Made by a program: the position numbers and the translations under genes. Below are positions 48,023 to 57,732 of a stretch of 64,000 nucleotides of DNA, piece after piece. The stretch spans positions 248,001 to 312,000 of the forward strand of contig NZ_PUIC01000003.1 in NCBI RefSeq assembly GCF_022750545.1, given 5' to 3'. A model generated the notes under the pieces. That model did not search any database, was not told where the DNA came from, and saw only the letters and a program-made list of their open reading frames with translations. The DNA is from Caulobacter sp. CCUG 60055. Lineage in GTDB: Bacteria; Pseudomonadota; Alphaproteobacteria; Caulobacterales; Caulobacteraceae. Position 1 is the stretch's first letter; every line of letters starts with the position of its first letter.

Positions 48023-48754
48023 ATGACAGCGGTCTTGGAACGCGACACGTCGAGGCGATCGAACCCATCCGATCGATCCTTCTTCCTGGCGATGAGCACG
48101 GCCATCACGATCACCGTCGTCGCGGGCTTCGGGATCGACATCGCCCGGCCGCAGATCGCCTTCGCGAGCGCGCCGCTCTATGTCCATGTCCATGGCACCG
48201 TCTTCATGCTGTGGATCCTCTTCTATCTCGTCCAGAACATCCTGGTGACGCGCGGCTCGATCGCGTCGCACCGCGCGCTGGGAATCTTCGGGGTCGTCCT
48301 GACGGCGGCGATGCTGGTCCTGGGGGTCGTCACGACCGTCCTGGCGGTCAAGCTTCATCGCGTGCCGCCTTTCTTTCCACCGAGCGTCTTCCTCGTCGTC
48401 GATGTGACGGCGGTGCTGATCTTCGCCGGCTTGACCTATGCGGCCGTCGTCCTTCGCCGTGACGCGGCCTGGCACAAGCGGCTGATGCTGTGCGGAACCA
48501 TCATGGTCATGTCGCCCGCCCTCGGCCGGCTGTTGCCGCTGCCGCTGCTGGGCCCCTGGTCGACCTGGGCGGTGAGCGGCGGCCTGCTGGTCTACGTCGT
48601 TGTCGCCATGCTCTACGACAAGGCCGCCCGTGGGCGGGTCCATCCAGCCTATGCCTGGGGGGCGGGATCCATCGTTCTGGCCCAACTGTTGATCGCGGGC
48701 CTGTCTTTCACCCCGCCGATCCTGGCGGTCGCCGGCTGGCTGCAGAAAACCTGA
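48023..48754 (+). CDS. Polytopic membrane protein of unknown function
   Basis: The 243-residue protein has about seven predicted membrane segments after a short polar N-terminus. Notable are LYVHVHGTVFMLWILFYLVQN, IASHRALGIFGVVLTAAMLV, a charged RRDAAWHKRLMLCGTIMVMSPALGRLL and LLVYVVVAMLYDKAARGRVHPAYAWG. The conserved His residues in the first membrane segment and in the HKRLML loop could bind heme or metal, but this is inference. The ATG has AGGAGG eight bases upstream. It diverges from the winged-helix/TPR regulator and could be its target. Confidence 0.75.
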   Translation: MTAVLERDTSRRSNPSDRSFFLAMSTAITITVVAGFGIDIARPQIAFASAPLYVHVHGTVFMLWILFYLVQNILVTRGSIASHRALGIFGVVLTAAMLVLGVVTTVLAVKLHRVPPFFPPSVFLVVDVTAVLIFAGLTYAAVVLRRDAAWHKRLMLCGTIMVMSPALGRLLPLPLLGPWSTWAVSGGLLVYVVVAMLYDKAARGRVHPAYAWGAGSIVLAQLLIAGLSFTPPILAVAGWLQKT

Positions 48755-48831
48755 GCACGCGCGGCGCCACGTCCGACGCAATGCGGGCGTCCGGTTTCCG
48801 GAGCCGCCCGCAAGGTCCGTTTGTAGCGCGA

Positions 48832-48887
48832 CGCGGTCCCAGGCTTTCACGCCAAGGCAGACTTCGTGAACCGCCGGGCAGGGTGGA
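48832..48887 (+). repeat. 56-bp direct repeat, copy 1
   Basis: This intergenic segment matches 51145-51200 over 56 bases with only four mismatches. It contains an inverted pair TTCACG/CGTGAA around 13 bases. It lies between the membrane-protein gene and the GFA gene, where no other feature was seen. Confidence 0.75.
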
Positions 48888-48981
48888 TTCCGGTCGTCAG
48901 CGTGAACGGTGGTTCAGGTCGTCTCCGCGCCCAAACCGGCCATGAGCCGCCGGTCGGGAGGCGGAAGGGAACGGCGGCGCC

Positions 48982-49386
48982 TCACAGATGTCGCACCACT
49001 TCAGGCGGCGACATCCAGTTGTCATGAAGCCCATCGGAGTAGCGGACTGGAAGGCTGGCCAATTCCTGCGGCGCGACATTGTCCAGGGCGGCGATGTTGA
49101 TCGAGACGTAGTCGCCGCCCAACACCTCCAAATGCCCACGCCCGAAGCAGCGCACGCCGCAGGTTCGGCAAAACAGGTGATGGTTGGAGAAGCTGCCGAA
49201 CTGATAGTCGGACAGTTCATCCTCGCCGCTCAGCAGCCGGAAATCCGCAGGTTTGGCGAGCGTGCCCCAAGCGCGGTTCTTGGCGCAAATCGAGCAGTTG
49301 CACTTGCCTGTTCCGGCTTGCAGGTCCAGGTCCGCCTCGAACGTCACCTTACGGCAATGGCAGCTGCCGCTGTAAGTCTGCTTCAT
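48982..49386 (-). CDS. GFA-family (glutathione-dependent formaldehyde-activating enzyme-like) protein
   Basis: The 134-residue zinc protein carries the full cysteine set of the family: Cys9 and Cys11 (GSCHCRKV), Cys29, Cys31 and Cys34 (CNCSICAKN), and Cys73 and Cys76 (FCRTCGVRC). The fold binds zinc and glutathione-type thiols; formaldehyde activation has been proposed for the founding member, but many relatives have no assigned substrate. It is divergent from the MarR gene and its start lies about 75 bases from the nearer of two perfect operators, so MarR probably represses it. Confidence 0.88.
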   Translation of the reverse strand: MKQTYSGSCHCRKVTFEADLDLQAGTGKCNCSICAKNRAWGTLAKPADFRLLSGEDELSDYQFGSFSNHHLFCRTCGVRCFGRGHLEVLGGDYVSINIAALDNVAPQELASLPVRYSDGLHDNWMSPPEVVRHL

Positions 49387-49461
49387 GGTTTGGTCCTCCG
49401 ACGGTTACGATGCTGGGCCGTTCCGATTGGCGGCGACCGCTTGCGCGACGCCCGGCCATGT

Positions 49462-49475
49462 GACAACATGTTGTC
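49462..49475. promoter_or_regulatory. MarR operator copy 1 (GACAACATGTTGTC)
   Basis: A perfect 14-bp palindrome, extended to 16 bp by flanking T and A. It lies 76 bases upstream of the GFA start and 79 bases before the chosen MarR start. Together with copy 2, 36 bases away centre to centre, it forms a tandem operator in the divergent region. Confidence 0.75.
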
Positions 49476-49497
49476 ATGGTCGAAGGGATAAAACAAC

Positions 49498-49511
49498 GAC
49501 AACATGTTGTC
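49498..49511. promoter_or_regulatory. MarR operator copy 2 (GACAACATGTTGTC)
   Basis: An exact copy of the 14-bp palindrome, on the same face of the helix within about 3.5 turns of copy 1. It ends 42 bases before the chosen MarR TTG. If translation began at the ATG at 49476 both sites would lie in or at the gene, which is a reason to prefer the later start. Confidence 0.75.
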
Positions 49512-49553
49512 AATGGGCCTGCGTGGCGGCCGCGCACGGCTGAGGGAGACGCC

Positions 49554-49982
49554 TTGTCAGGACTGGCGATCGGCGTGCTTCGGGTGGCCGGCTATCTGAC
49601 CCAGGCGGGCGACGCCCTGTCCAAGCCGTTCGGTCAGACCAGCGCGCGATGGCAGGTGCTGGCCGCGGCGGCCAATGCGCCGCTCTCCGTCGCCCAGATC
49701 GCCCGGGTTCTGGGTCTGAGCCGCCAGGCGGTTCAGCGACTGGCCGACCTGCTCGAGGCCGATGGCCTGGCCCGTTACGAGGACAACCCGGCCCATCAGC
49801 GCGCAAAACTGCTGACGCTCACCCCCGCTGGCGAAAAGACCCTGGCGGACATCCAGGCCAAACAGGCGGTCTGGGCCAACGCCCTTGGCGCGCGCATCGG
49901 CGAAGCGGACCTGCTGCAGGCGCAGCGGATTGTCCAGCGCGTGTTGGAGGTGCTCGAGGCTCATCCCGTGGCCGATGTCTAG
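49554..49982 (+). CDS. MarR-family transcriptional regulator
   Basis: The 142-residue winged-helix protein begins MSGLAIGVLRVAGYLTQAG, then TSARWQVLAAAANAPLSVAQIARVLGLSRQAVQRLADLLEADGLARYEDNPAHQRAKLLTLTPAGEKTLA, the MarR DNA-binding core and wing. The start is a TTG with GAGGGAG five bases upstream; an in-frame ATG 26 codons earlier has no ribosome-binding site and lies within operator 1. The two perfect operators just upstream are its likely targets, so it should regulate itself and the divergent GFA gene. The AlkZ-like gene overlaps its stop by eight bases. Confidence 0.87.
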   Translation: MSGLAIGVLRVAGYLTQAGDALSKPFGQTSARWQVLAAAANAPLSVAQIARVLGLSRQAVQRLADLLEADGLARYEDNPAHQRAKLLTLTPAGEKTLADIQAKQAVWANALGARIGEADLLQAQRIVQRVLEVLEAHPVADV

Positions 49983-51096
49983 AGCGGCGCGCGGCGGCGG
50001 CGATACGCTTGGACAACGCGCCTTGGCCCGGGCGACGCTGGAGCGGCAATGGCTGTTGCGACGTCACGACATGTCTGTCGCCGCCGCCTTGGAGCATCTG
50101 GTCGGTCTGCAGGCCCAGGCGACCGATCAGCCTTATTTCGGTCTTTGGACGCGGCTCGCCAACTTCGCCTTTCAGGACCTGGACCGCCTCGTCCTGCAAA
50201 AGGACGTTGTCCGTTGCGCGCTGTTGCGCAGCACGCTTCACCTGGTCACCAGCCGCGACGCTCTCAGGCTGCGGCCGGTCTTGCAGCCGGTGCAGGATCG
50301 CGCCCTCGCAGCCGCCCACGGGCCTCGCCTGGCTGGACTGAATCTGGCCGAGGTGGCGGCCGCGACCAGAGAAATCCTGGCCGAACGGCCGCTGACCTAC
50401 CAGGAACTGGGCGAGCGCCTGCGCATGCGCTGGCCCGACCGCGGCGGCGACGTGCTGGCCAACGCCGCCCGAAATGTCGAGGCCCTGGTCCAGGCCCCGC
50501 CAGCCTTGTGGGGAGGCGGCGCCCGCGTCCGGGTGACGCTTATGTCCGAATGGCTGGATGAGCCCCTCGGCGACGAGGTCGAGCCGGGGCCGCTGGTGAT
50601 GCGCTATCTGGCGGCCTTCGGCCCCGCCAGCGTCGCCGATATCCGCGCCTGGTCGGGCCTCGCCGGGATTTCGGAAGTGGTCGAGGCCTTGAGGCCGAGA
50701 CTGCGTGTGTTCAAGAACGAGGCCGGGGTTGAGCTGTTCGACTTGCCGCACGCCCCAAGACCGGAGCCGGACACGCCGGCGCCGGTTCGCCTGCTGGGCG
50801 GATTCGACGGCCTGATCCTGGGTTTCGCCGATCGCAGCCGGTTCCTCGATGACGCGCACCGCCGTCATATCGCCACCGTCAACGGCATCTTCCATCCGCT
50901 GATCCTGATCGACGGCCGCGTCGCCGGCGTCTGGAAGCTCATCGTCGCAAAGCGCGCCGCCAGCGTCGAACTCACGCCCTTCGCCCCCTTGCAGGCGAAC
51001 CATCGGTCCGACCTGGTCCGGGAGGCCGAAGCCCTGCTGGCCGCCGCCGCGCCCGATCGACCAGACCGCGACGTGCGGCTCAAGCCGGCGCAATGA
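49975..51096 (+). CDS. AlkZ/YcaQ-like winged-helix DNA glycosylase family protein
   Basis: The 373-residue protein belongs to the HTH_42/AlkZ family of DNA glycosylases that unhook bulky or crosslinked bases. It shows LRRHDMSVAAALEHLVGLQAQATDQPYFGLWTR, where Gln46-x-Gln48 is the QxQ catalytic-site motif of the AlkZ branch, then LHLVTSRDALRLRPVLQPV and, near the C-terminus, LGGFDGLILGFADRSRFLD with NGIFHPLILIDGRVAGVWKL. Its ATG lies inside the end of the MarR gene, so the two are coupled. The link to a formaldehyde-type enzyme suggests repair of aldehyde crosslinks, which is inference. Confidence 0.85.
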   Translation: MSRAARGGGDTLGQRALARATLERQWLLRRHDMSVAAALEHLVGLQAQATDQPYFGLWTRLANFAFQDLDRLVLQKDVVRCALLRSTLHLVTSRDALRLRPVLQPVQDRALAAAHGPRLAGLNLAEVAAATREILAERPLTYQELGERLRMRWPDRGGDVLANAARNVEALVQAPPALWGGGARVRVTLMSEWLDEPLGDEVEPGPLVMRYLAAFGPASVADIRAWSGLAGISEVVEALRPRLRVFKNEAGVELFDLPHAPRPEPDTPAPVRLLGGFDGLILGFADRSRFLDDAHRRHIATVNGIFHPLILIDGRVAGVWKLIVAKRAASVELTPFAPLQANHRSDLVREAEALLAAAAPDRPDRDVRLKPAQ

Positions 51097-51144
51097 AGGG
51101 CCGTGGGCCGTCGACGCCGATCGCCGGCGCGCCTCGGCCCTCCT

Positions 51145-51200
51145 CGCGGTCCCAGGCTTTCACGCCAAGGCAGGCCTCGTGAACCGCCGGGCGGCGTGGA
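51145..51200 (+). repeat. 56-bp direct repeat, copy 2
   Basis: Direct copy of 48832-48887 with four mismatches in 56 bases. It lies after the AlkZ-like gene. The two copies bracket the GFA/MarR/AlkZ-like genes. Confidence 0.75.
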
Positions 51201-51290
51201 AAGCGACATTTTCGACCGATCGGCATGCGGACAGGGGCGGCCGGCGCCGCGCCCGCAGGCGCCTCTTGCAAGCCGCCAGCCTTCGCGATA

Positions 51291-51314
51291 ATACTGAACC
51301 AAATGGTTCAGTAT
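51291..51314. promoter_or_regulatory. Operator palindrome over the ArsR start codon
   Basis: Two perfect 11-base arms (ATACTGAACCA and TGGTTCAGTAT) around two A's form a 24-bp palindrome. The start codon of the ArsR gene at 51303 falls inside it, so repressor binding would block both initiation of transcription and ribosome access. Autoregulation by the ArsR protein is likely. Confidence 0.7.
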
Positions 51315-51668
51315 GAAACGGCCCGCATCGACGCCTCGTTCGCCGCGCTCTCGGATGCCACCCGGCGCGGCGTCCTGGAGCAGCTCGGACGCGCGGACGC
51401 TTCGATCACGGAGCTGGCCGACAAGTTCCACATGACCCTCACGGGCATGAAGAAGCACGTCCACGTCCTGGAGCAGGCCGGGCTCGTCGCCACGGAAAAG
51501 GTCGGCCGCGTAAGGACCTGCAAGCTCGGCCCGCGCCAGCTGGCGGAAGAGACGGCGTGGATCGAGGCCTACCGCCAGCTTTGGGCCGCGCGCTTCGACG
51601 CGTTGGACGAGATCGTCGAGGAATTGAAACAGAAGGAAGAGGTCGATGGGCGCAAAGGTCGAGAGTGA
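51303..51668 (+). CDS. ArsR-family regulator paired with an SRPBCC protein
   Basis: The 121-residue winged-helix protein reads DASFAALSDATRRGVLEQLGRADASITELADKFHMTLTGMKKHVHVLEQAGLVATEKVGRVRTCKLGP, the ArsR subgroup that lacks metal Cys. The C-terminal IEAYRQLWAARFDALDEIVEELKQK is the helix used for dimerisation. The start codon sits within the operator palindrome, with no ribosome-binding site, so a leaderless message is possible. The SRPBCC gene starts 23 bases before its stop. These pairs are common and the SRPBCC partner may sense the ligand; this is inference. Confidence 0.85.
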   Translation: MVQYETARIDASFAALSDATRRGVLEQLGRADASITELADKFHMTLTGMKKHVHVLEQAGLVATEKVGRVRTCKLGPRQLAEETAWIEAYRQLWAARFDALDEIVEELKQKEEVDGRKGRE

Positions 51669-52173
51669 TCCCGCCTCCGGCAAGAACCGCACGGCGGCGG
51701 AACGGACGACCGACCGGGAGGTCGTCGTCACGCGGACCTTCGACGCGCCGGCGCGCATCGTATTCGAGGCCTGGACCAGGCCCGAGCTGCTCAAGCGGTG
51801 GTGGGCGCCGAAGTCCTACGGAATGTCCTTCGTTTCCTGCGAGGCCGATGTTCGCGCGGGGGGCGCCTACCGTTTCGTGTTCAGCCACCCGGACTTCGAG
51901 CAGCCCATGGCGTTCTTCGGCCGGTACGTCGAGGTGACGCCGCCCTCCCGCCTCGTCTGGACCAACGAGGAAGCCGGCGAAGGCGGGCAGGTCACCACGG
52001 TGACCTTCGAGGAAAGGGGCGGCCAGACGCTCGTCGTCGTTCACGAGCTCTACCCTTCGAAAGAAGCTCTCGACGACGCTGTCGCCTCCGGCGCTTCGAG
52101 CGGGTTCGGCGACGAGATGTTCGACCAATTGGACGAGCTTCTCGCCACCCCCGGCGCGAGCGTGGGCCGCTAA
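51646..52173 (+). CDS. SRPBCC (AHSA1-like) domain protein
   Basis: The 175-residue protein has the START-like fold: TREVVVTRTFDAPARIVFEAWTRPELLKRWWAP, MSFVSCEADVRAGGAYRFVF, GRYVEVTPPSRLVWTNEE and VTFEERGGQTLVVVHELYPSKEALDDAVASG. Such domains bind hydrophobic ligands in a cavity. It overlaps the ArsR gene by 23 bases and is translated with it. Its substrate or ligand cannot be deduced. It is cytosolic. Confidence 0.87.
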   Translation: MGAKVESDPASGKNRTAAERTTDREVVVTRTFDAPARIVFEAWTRPELLKRWWAPKSYGMSFVSCEADVRAGGAYRFVFSHPDFEQPMAFFGRYVEVTPPSRLVWTNEEAGEGGQVTTVTFEERGGQTLVVVHELYPSKEALDDAVASGASSGFGDEMFDQLDELLATPGASVGR

Positions 52174-52345
52174 GGCGGGCGGCCGCGTCGAAAGCGGACG
52201 CCCGCAAGGGCCGCCACGGGATCGATCCCGCCCGTTCAGCCGCCGCGAAGGTCCGAAGTCGAGTTTTGGCCAACTTTCGAGCGCAGGCATGCCTGCCAGA
52301 TCGACGGCGAACCGGATTTCCGGACTGTGGGTCGCACTCAAGGCG

Positions 52346-52783
52346 TCAGCCGTGCCGGCGCTTTGCGATGTGCTCGATGAGCTGCTGCAGTTGTTCAGGG
52401 GAAACGTCCCGGGCGAGCGCGACGTAGTGGTCCATGATAGCCGGCCGGTAGCGAACCGCCATCATCTGTCCTGGAGCGAGCCGGGTTAATTGGGTGATGG
52501 TCAGGCTCTCGTCTGCGATCCCTCGGAAGGCGCCGGCGTCGGCTGTCTCCACATCAAGCATCAGAACGACGCGGGGGTTGCTGTTCACTTCTCGCCAATC
52601 CACGAGGGCGCCGACCGCCAGTACGCCGACGCGCAGCTCCGCGTTGCGTTTCCGAGCCTCTTTGCTCAGCAAGGGATTCGGCGCCACGCCAGGGAAGTCG
52701 GGCCCGACGCCGAGTGATTCTCGAGACAAGTCCGGTCTCAGCTGACCCATTAGGTCGGCAATCGTCTTTTTGTTACCGAACAT
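52346..52783 (-). CDS. Orphan hypothetical protein with actinobacteria-like sequence
   Basis: I do not recognise the family. The 145-residue product starts MFGNKKTIADLMGQLRPDL and includes KEARKRNAELRVGVLAVGALVD, NSNPRVVLMLDVETADAGAFRGIADESLTITQLTRLAPGQMMAVRYRP and SPEQLQQLIEHIAKRRHG. The regular strands (WREVNSNPRVVLMLDVET) suggest a beta-rich domain. The SD GAGAGG lies close before the ATG. GC content is lower than in the surroundings, suggesting transfer. It is downstream of the membrane protein on the same strand. Confidence 0.6.
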   Translation of the reverse strand: MFGNKKTIADLMGQLRPDLSRESLGVGPDFPGVAPNPLLSKEARKRNAELRVGVLAVGALVDWREVNSNPRVVLMLDVETADAGAFRGIADESLTITQLTRLAPGQMMAVRYRPAIMDHYVALARDVSPEQLQQLIEHIAKRRHG

Positions 52784-52841
52784 TTGCCTCTCCCGTCCTC
52801 TCGGCCGTCGGCTGACAATCTCGATCAACTCACCGTTTGGG

Positions 52842-53618
52842 CTATGCGAACCAGAGACGGAAATCCGCTACTGTGGCAGACCCTGCCGGGCCGACCCAGA
52901 TCCGATTGATGTCGCCGGGGTCCTCGGGGTCGAAGAGCACCGCCGCGAGATCGCCGGACTTCGGCAGCTCGGCCCGTTTCCACTGGCCTGTCTTGCGCAC
53001 CCAGCGATCGACGCCGGCGGTATCGGTGAATTTCACTGTGACCACGCCAATCAGCCCGCCCGATTCCGGTCCGATCTCGGGGATGTCGGTGATGATACCG
53101 GGGACAACCTGGCCCGACACGACGAGTGAGGCGAGAACCTCACGGCGAGCCCGTTGACGGCTGCGCTTGCGGGCGCCCAGCACGACGGCGAGGAGAGCCA
53201 GCGCCGTAAGAGCGATCGGCACGAGTGACAACACGATGTTCGGGTCGTTGAGGACAGACCATCCCCACCATGCACCTATCGCAAATCCAGCGAACAACAC
53301 GGTCCCCGGTCCCACCACCGGGAACGATGCCAATTTGCCCGTGTAGCGGCGCGCGCCGCCCGTGCTCAGAAAAAAGCCGAGGATGATCGCCGGCAGGCCG
53401 ACGATCTGCATGAAGATCGCCGCTGGCGGTTCATCGCCGTGCCCGGCGAACTCGGCGAATCCGTAGATGGAACGGAGTTCGAGCACGCCTCCGAGGAAAA
53501 TAACCACCAGCCCGATTGCGAGCATGAGCGCGGAAGACCGTGAGGCTCGATCGAGAGTTTCGCGATGCCGTCGCGCCTCAATCGGATCGACGGTGCTGAT
53601 CGTTCCTTCGCTTTTCAA
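52842..53618 (-). CDS. Four-pass membrane protein with C-terminal beta domain
   Basis: The 258-residue product has about four membrane segments (SALMLAIGLVVIFLGGVLELR, AIFMQIVGLPAIILGFFL, VLFAGFAIGAWWGW, SLVPIALTALALLAVVLGA) followed by a soluble tail of about 100 residues with strands such as VPGIITDIPEIG, LIGVVTVKFTDTAGVDRWV and AVLFDPEDPGDINRIWVG. Such domains resemble DUF3592-type or other small OB-like C-terminal folds. It probably shares a transcript with the orphan gene downstream (58 bases). Lower GC suggests transfer. Function is unknown. Confidence 0.65.
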   Translation of the reverse strand: MKSEGTISTVDPIEARRHRETLDRASRSSALMLAIGLVVIFLGGVLELRSIYGFAEFAGHGDEPPAAIFMQIVGLPAIILGFFLSTGGARRYTGKLASFPVVGPGTVLFAGFAIGAWWGWSVLNDPNIVLSLVPIALTALALLAVVLGARKRSRQRARREVLASLVVSGQVVPGIITDIPEIGPESGGLIGVVTVKFTDTAGVDRWVRKTGQWKRAELPKSGDLAAVLFDPEDPGDINRIWVGPAGSATVADFRLWFA

Positions 53619-53717
53619 ATGCCGATGCTCCGTCGCAACAAGACACCCGTAAACCTGCCCTTAGGCCCTTCATCGTCGCCGAGCCGTGGACGATAGTCTT
53701 TCGCCCGGGGCGACGGC

Positions 53718-53954
53718 CTACGCCTTCAACCGCACGCCGGGGCCGCCGTCGGCGTCTGGTCCGATGAAGATGACGCCGCCGTCCTCTAGGGTGCGCTGGA
53801 CTTTGTCCAGGGTCCGCGAGTGCATGTCGCCCTTGCCGGATTCGAACCGTTGAACAGTGGATGGCGCAACATCGGCCGCCGCCGCCAGCTCCCTCACGCC
53901 AAGGCCCAGCGCAGTTCTGGCCAACTTCATTTGCAACGGCGTGATTATCGACAC
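53718..53954 (-). CDS. Small XRE-family HTH protein
   Basis: The 78-residue product reads SIITPLQMKLARTALGLGVRELAAAADVAPSTVQRFESGKGDMHSRTLDKVQRTLEDGGVIFIGP, a compact lambda-repressor-type helix-turn-helix with the typical GVRLKA end. I chose a GTG at 53954, which gives the usual ITPxQxxxARxxLG opening; an ATG at 53930 is possible. Such genes often control a neighbouring toxin or phage function, but none is obvious here. It is upstream of the four-pass gene on the same strand. Confidence 0.7.
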   Translation of the reverse strand: MSIITPLQMKLARTALGLGVRELAAAADVAPSTVQRFESGKGDMHSRTLDKVQRTLEDGGVIFIGPDADGGPGVRLKA

Positions 53955-54259
53955 AGAAACAGCGCTCTCGCATACAGTGTGTTGACAATGTCGGTTCAGC
54001 GTGCGCATTCTTGAGCACATAGAATCCGAATCCACCCGATCCTAGCACGGATCGGACCGAGCGCTTGCGCCGGGAGCCCCGCCGTCCGCCGCTCCGTCCT
54101 GCGCCTCATCCGCGCCGCCGCCGGCGACGACTAGCCCGCGCGGCGACGTGGGCGGGGGAAGGGGGCGGGCCCGCGAGTTTTTGCCGCACCGGGCAAGGAT
54201 TGCCGGGGCTCGCGGGCGGCGGCCTCGCGCCAATGACGCATAGGGCCCGGCCGCCATTC

Positions 54260-54275
54260 TGGCGTGCATTTTGCA
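54260..54275 (+). promoter_or_regulatory. Sigma-54-like -24/-12 promoter
   Basis: The sequence TGGCGTGCATTTTGCA has the invariant GG (54261-54262) and GC (54273-54274) at the required spacing of 10 bases, with 14 of the 16 positions agreeing with TGGCACG-N4-TTGCA. Transcription would start near 54286, before the ATG at 54315. The rest of the 360-base stretch from 53955 shows no gene. Confidence 0.55.
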
Positions 54276-54314
54276 AAGCCGCCCCCGCACCCTCAGCGTG
54301 AGAGAGCGATTGCG

Positions 54315-54695
54315 ATGACCATCCTGCCTTCCGGATCTCCGATCGGCTACGGCGCCGGTCTTGGCCACGCCGCCGCCGGCGGCGTCCGTCCCGCGCCCGC
54401 CGCCGCCGCCGGCGTCGATGCGGCCGCCGGCGCCGATTCCGCCACGGGGGCCGACGCGGCCTCGGGCGGGTCGAGCGCCCAGAACGACTTCATGAAATAC
54501 GCCAAGCAGACCCTGGCCCAGCGCATGCGCGCGGCCATGCTGCAACGGCTCGGCGTCACCGAGGACCAGTTGAAGGCCATGAGCAGCGAGCAGCGCAAGG
54601 CGGTCGAGAACCAGGTCCGCGAGATGATCAAGACGGAGGTCGAGAAGGAGACCTCCAGGAAGAAGACCGGGGTCATCGCCGACCTGCGCGTCTGA
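54315..54695 (+). CDS. Small helical protein behind a sigma-54-like promoter, unknown function
   Basis: The 126-residue product has an Ala/Gly/Pro-rich N-terminal half (about 55 residues) without signal peptide, then a helical half: NDFMKYAKQTLAQRMRAAMLQRLGVTEDQLKAMSSEQRKAVENQVREMIKTEVEKE, ending KKTGVIADLRV. I have no family. In Caulobacter sigma-54 serves late flagellar and stalk genes, so a flagellar or cell-surface link is worth testing. The ATG at 54315 is preceded by a purine-rich GAGAGAG. Confidence 0.65.
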   Translation: MTILPSGSPIGYGAGLGHAAAGGVRPAPAAAAGVDAAAGADSATGADAASGGSSAQNDFMKYAKQTLAQRMRAAMLQRLGVTEDQLKAMSSEQRKAVENQVREMIKTEVEKETSRKKTGVIADLRV

Positions 54696-54843
54696 GCCGT
54701 CGTCAACCCTGTTGACCGGCGGCGCGGACGGCCTCAGCCTCAACCCGTGGACGACCTGCGTCGGCCCGCCTTAAGCCGGCCGTCGCCGGAACCGTGGGCG
54801 CGGCGACGCATTCTAAGGTGCGCGGCAAGCGGAGGGCTACGCG

Positions 54844-55098
54844 ATGCACGGAGTGGGTTGGTTCGCGGCGATCATCATCGGCGGTCTCGCCGGGTGGATC
54901 GCCGGCATGGTGTTGAACAAGCACCACAATATCTTCATCAACATCATCGTCGGCCTGGTCGGCGCCTTGATCGGCAAGTGGCTGCTGGGCCTGGTGGGCG
55001 TGGCCTATTCCGGCTGGCTGCCCAGTCTGGGCGTGGCCATCGTCGGCGCGGCGATCCTGCTGTTCGTGCTGGGGCTGTTCGGCCGAAAATCCGACTGA
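54844..55098 (+). CDS. GlsB/YeaQ/YmgE-family stress membrane protein
   Basis: The 84-residue protein has the three-segment transglycosylase-associated fold: GWFAAIIIGGLAGWIAGMVL, NIFINIIVGLVGALIGKWLLGLVG and LGVAIVGAAILLFVLGLF. The Gly-zipper pattern (GGLAGWIAG, GLVGALIG) is the family signature. Proteins of this type lie in the inner membrane and are often stress-induced; the mechanism is unknown. GGAGG about 9 bases upstream supports the ATG. Confidence 0.88.
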   Translation: MHGVGWFAAIIIGGLAGWIAGMVLNKHHNIFINIIVGLVGALIGKWLLGLVGVAYSGWLPSLGVAIVGAAILLFVLGLFGRKSD

Positions 55099-55196
55099 CG
55101 CCCGTATCGGCGGGGACGGGGCCGGGAAACCGGCCCCGTCTCGCGAAGGCCCGTCCCCTTAACGGTTGCTGAGGACAGACGGCGCATAGTGGGCGC

Positions 55197-57704
<2,508 letters not shown>

Positions 57705-57732
57705 ACCCGGGCTCCGGCCCTTGGCCGCGCCG

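Noticed and set aside
45775-54060. A prophage or integrative element after the tRNA
   Set aside because: There is no integrase, phage structural gene or duplicated tRNA 3' end, so only a possible decayed insertion remains.
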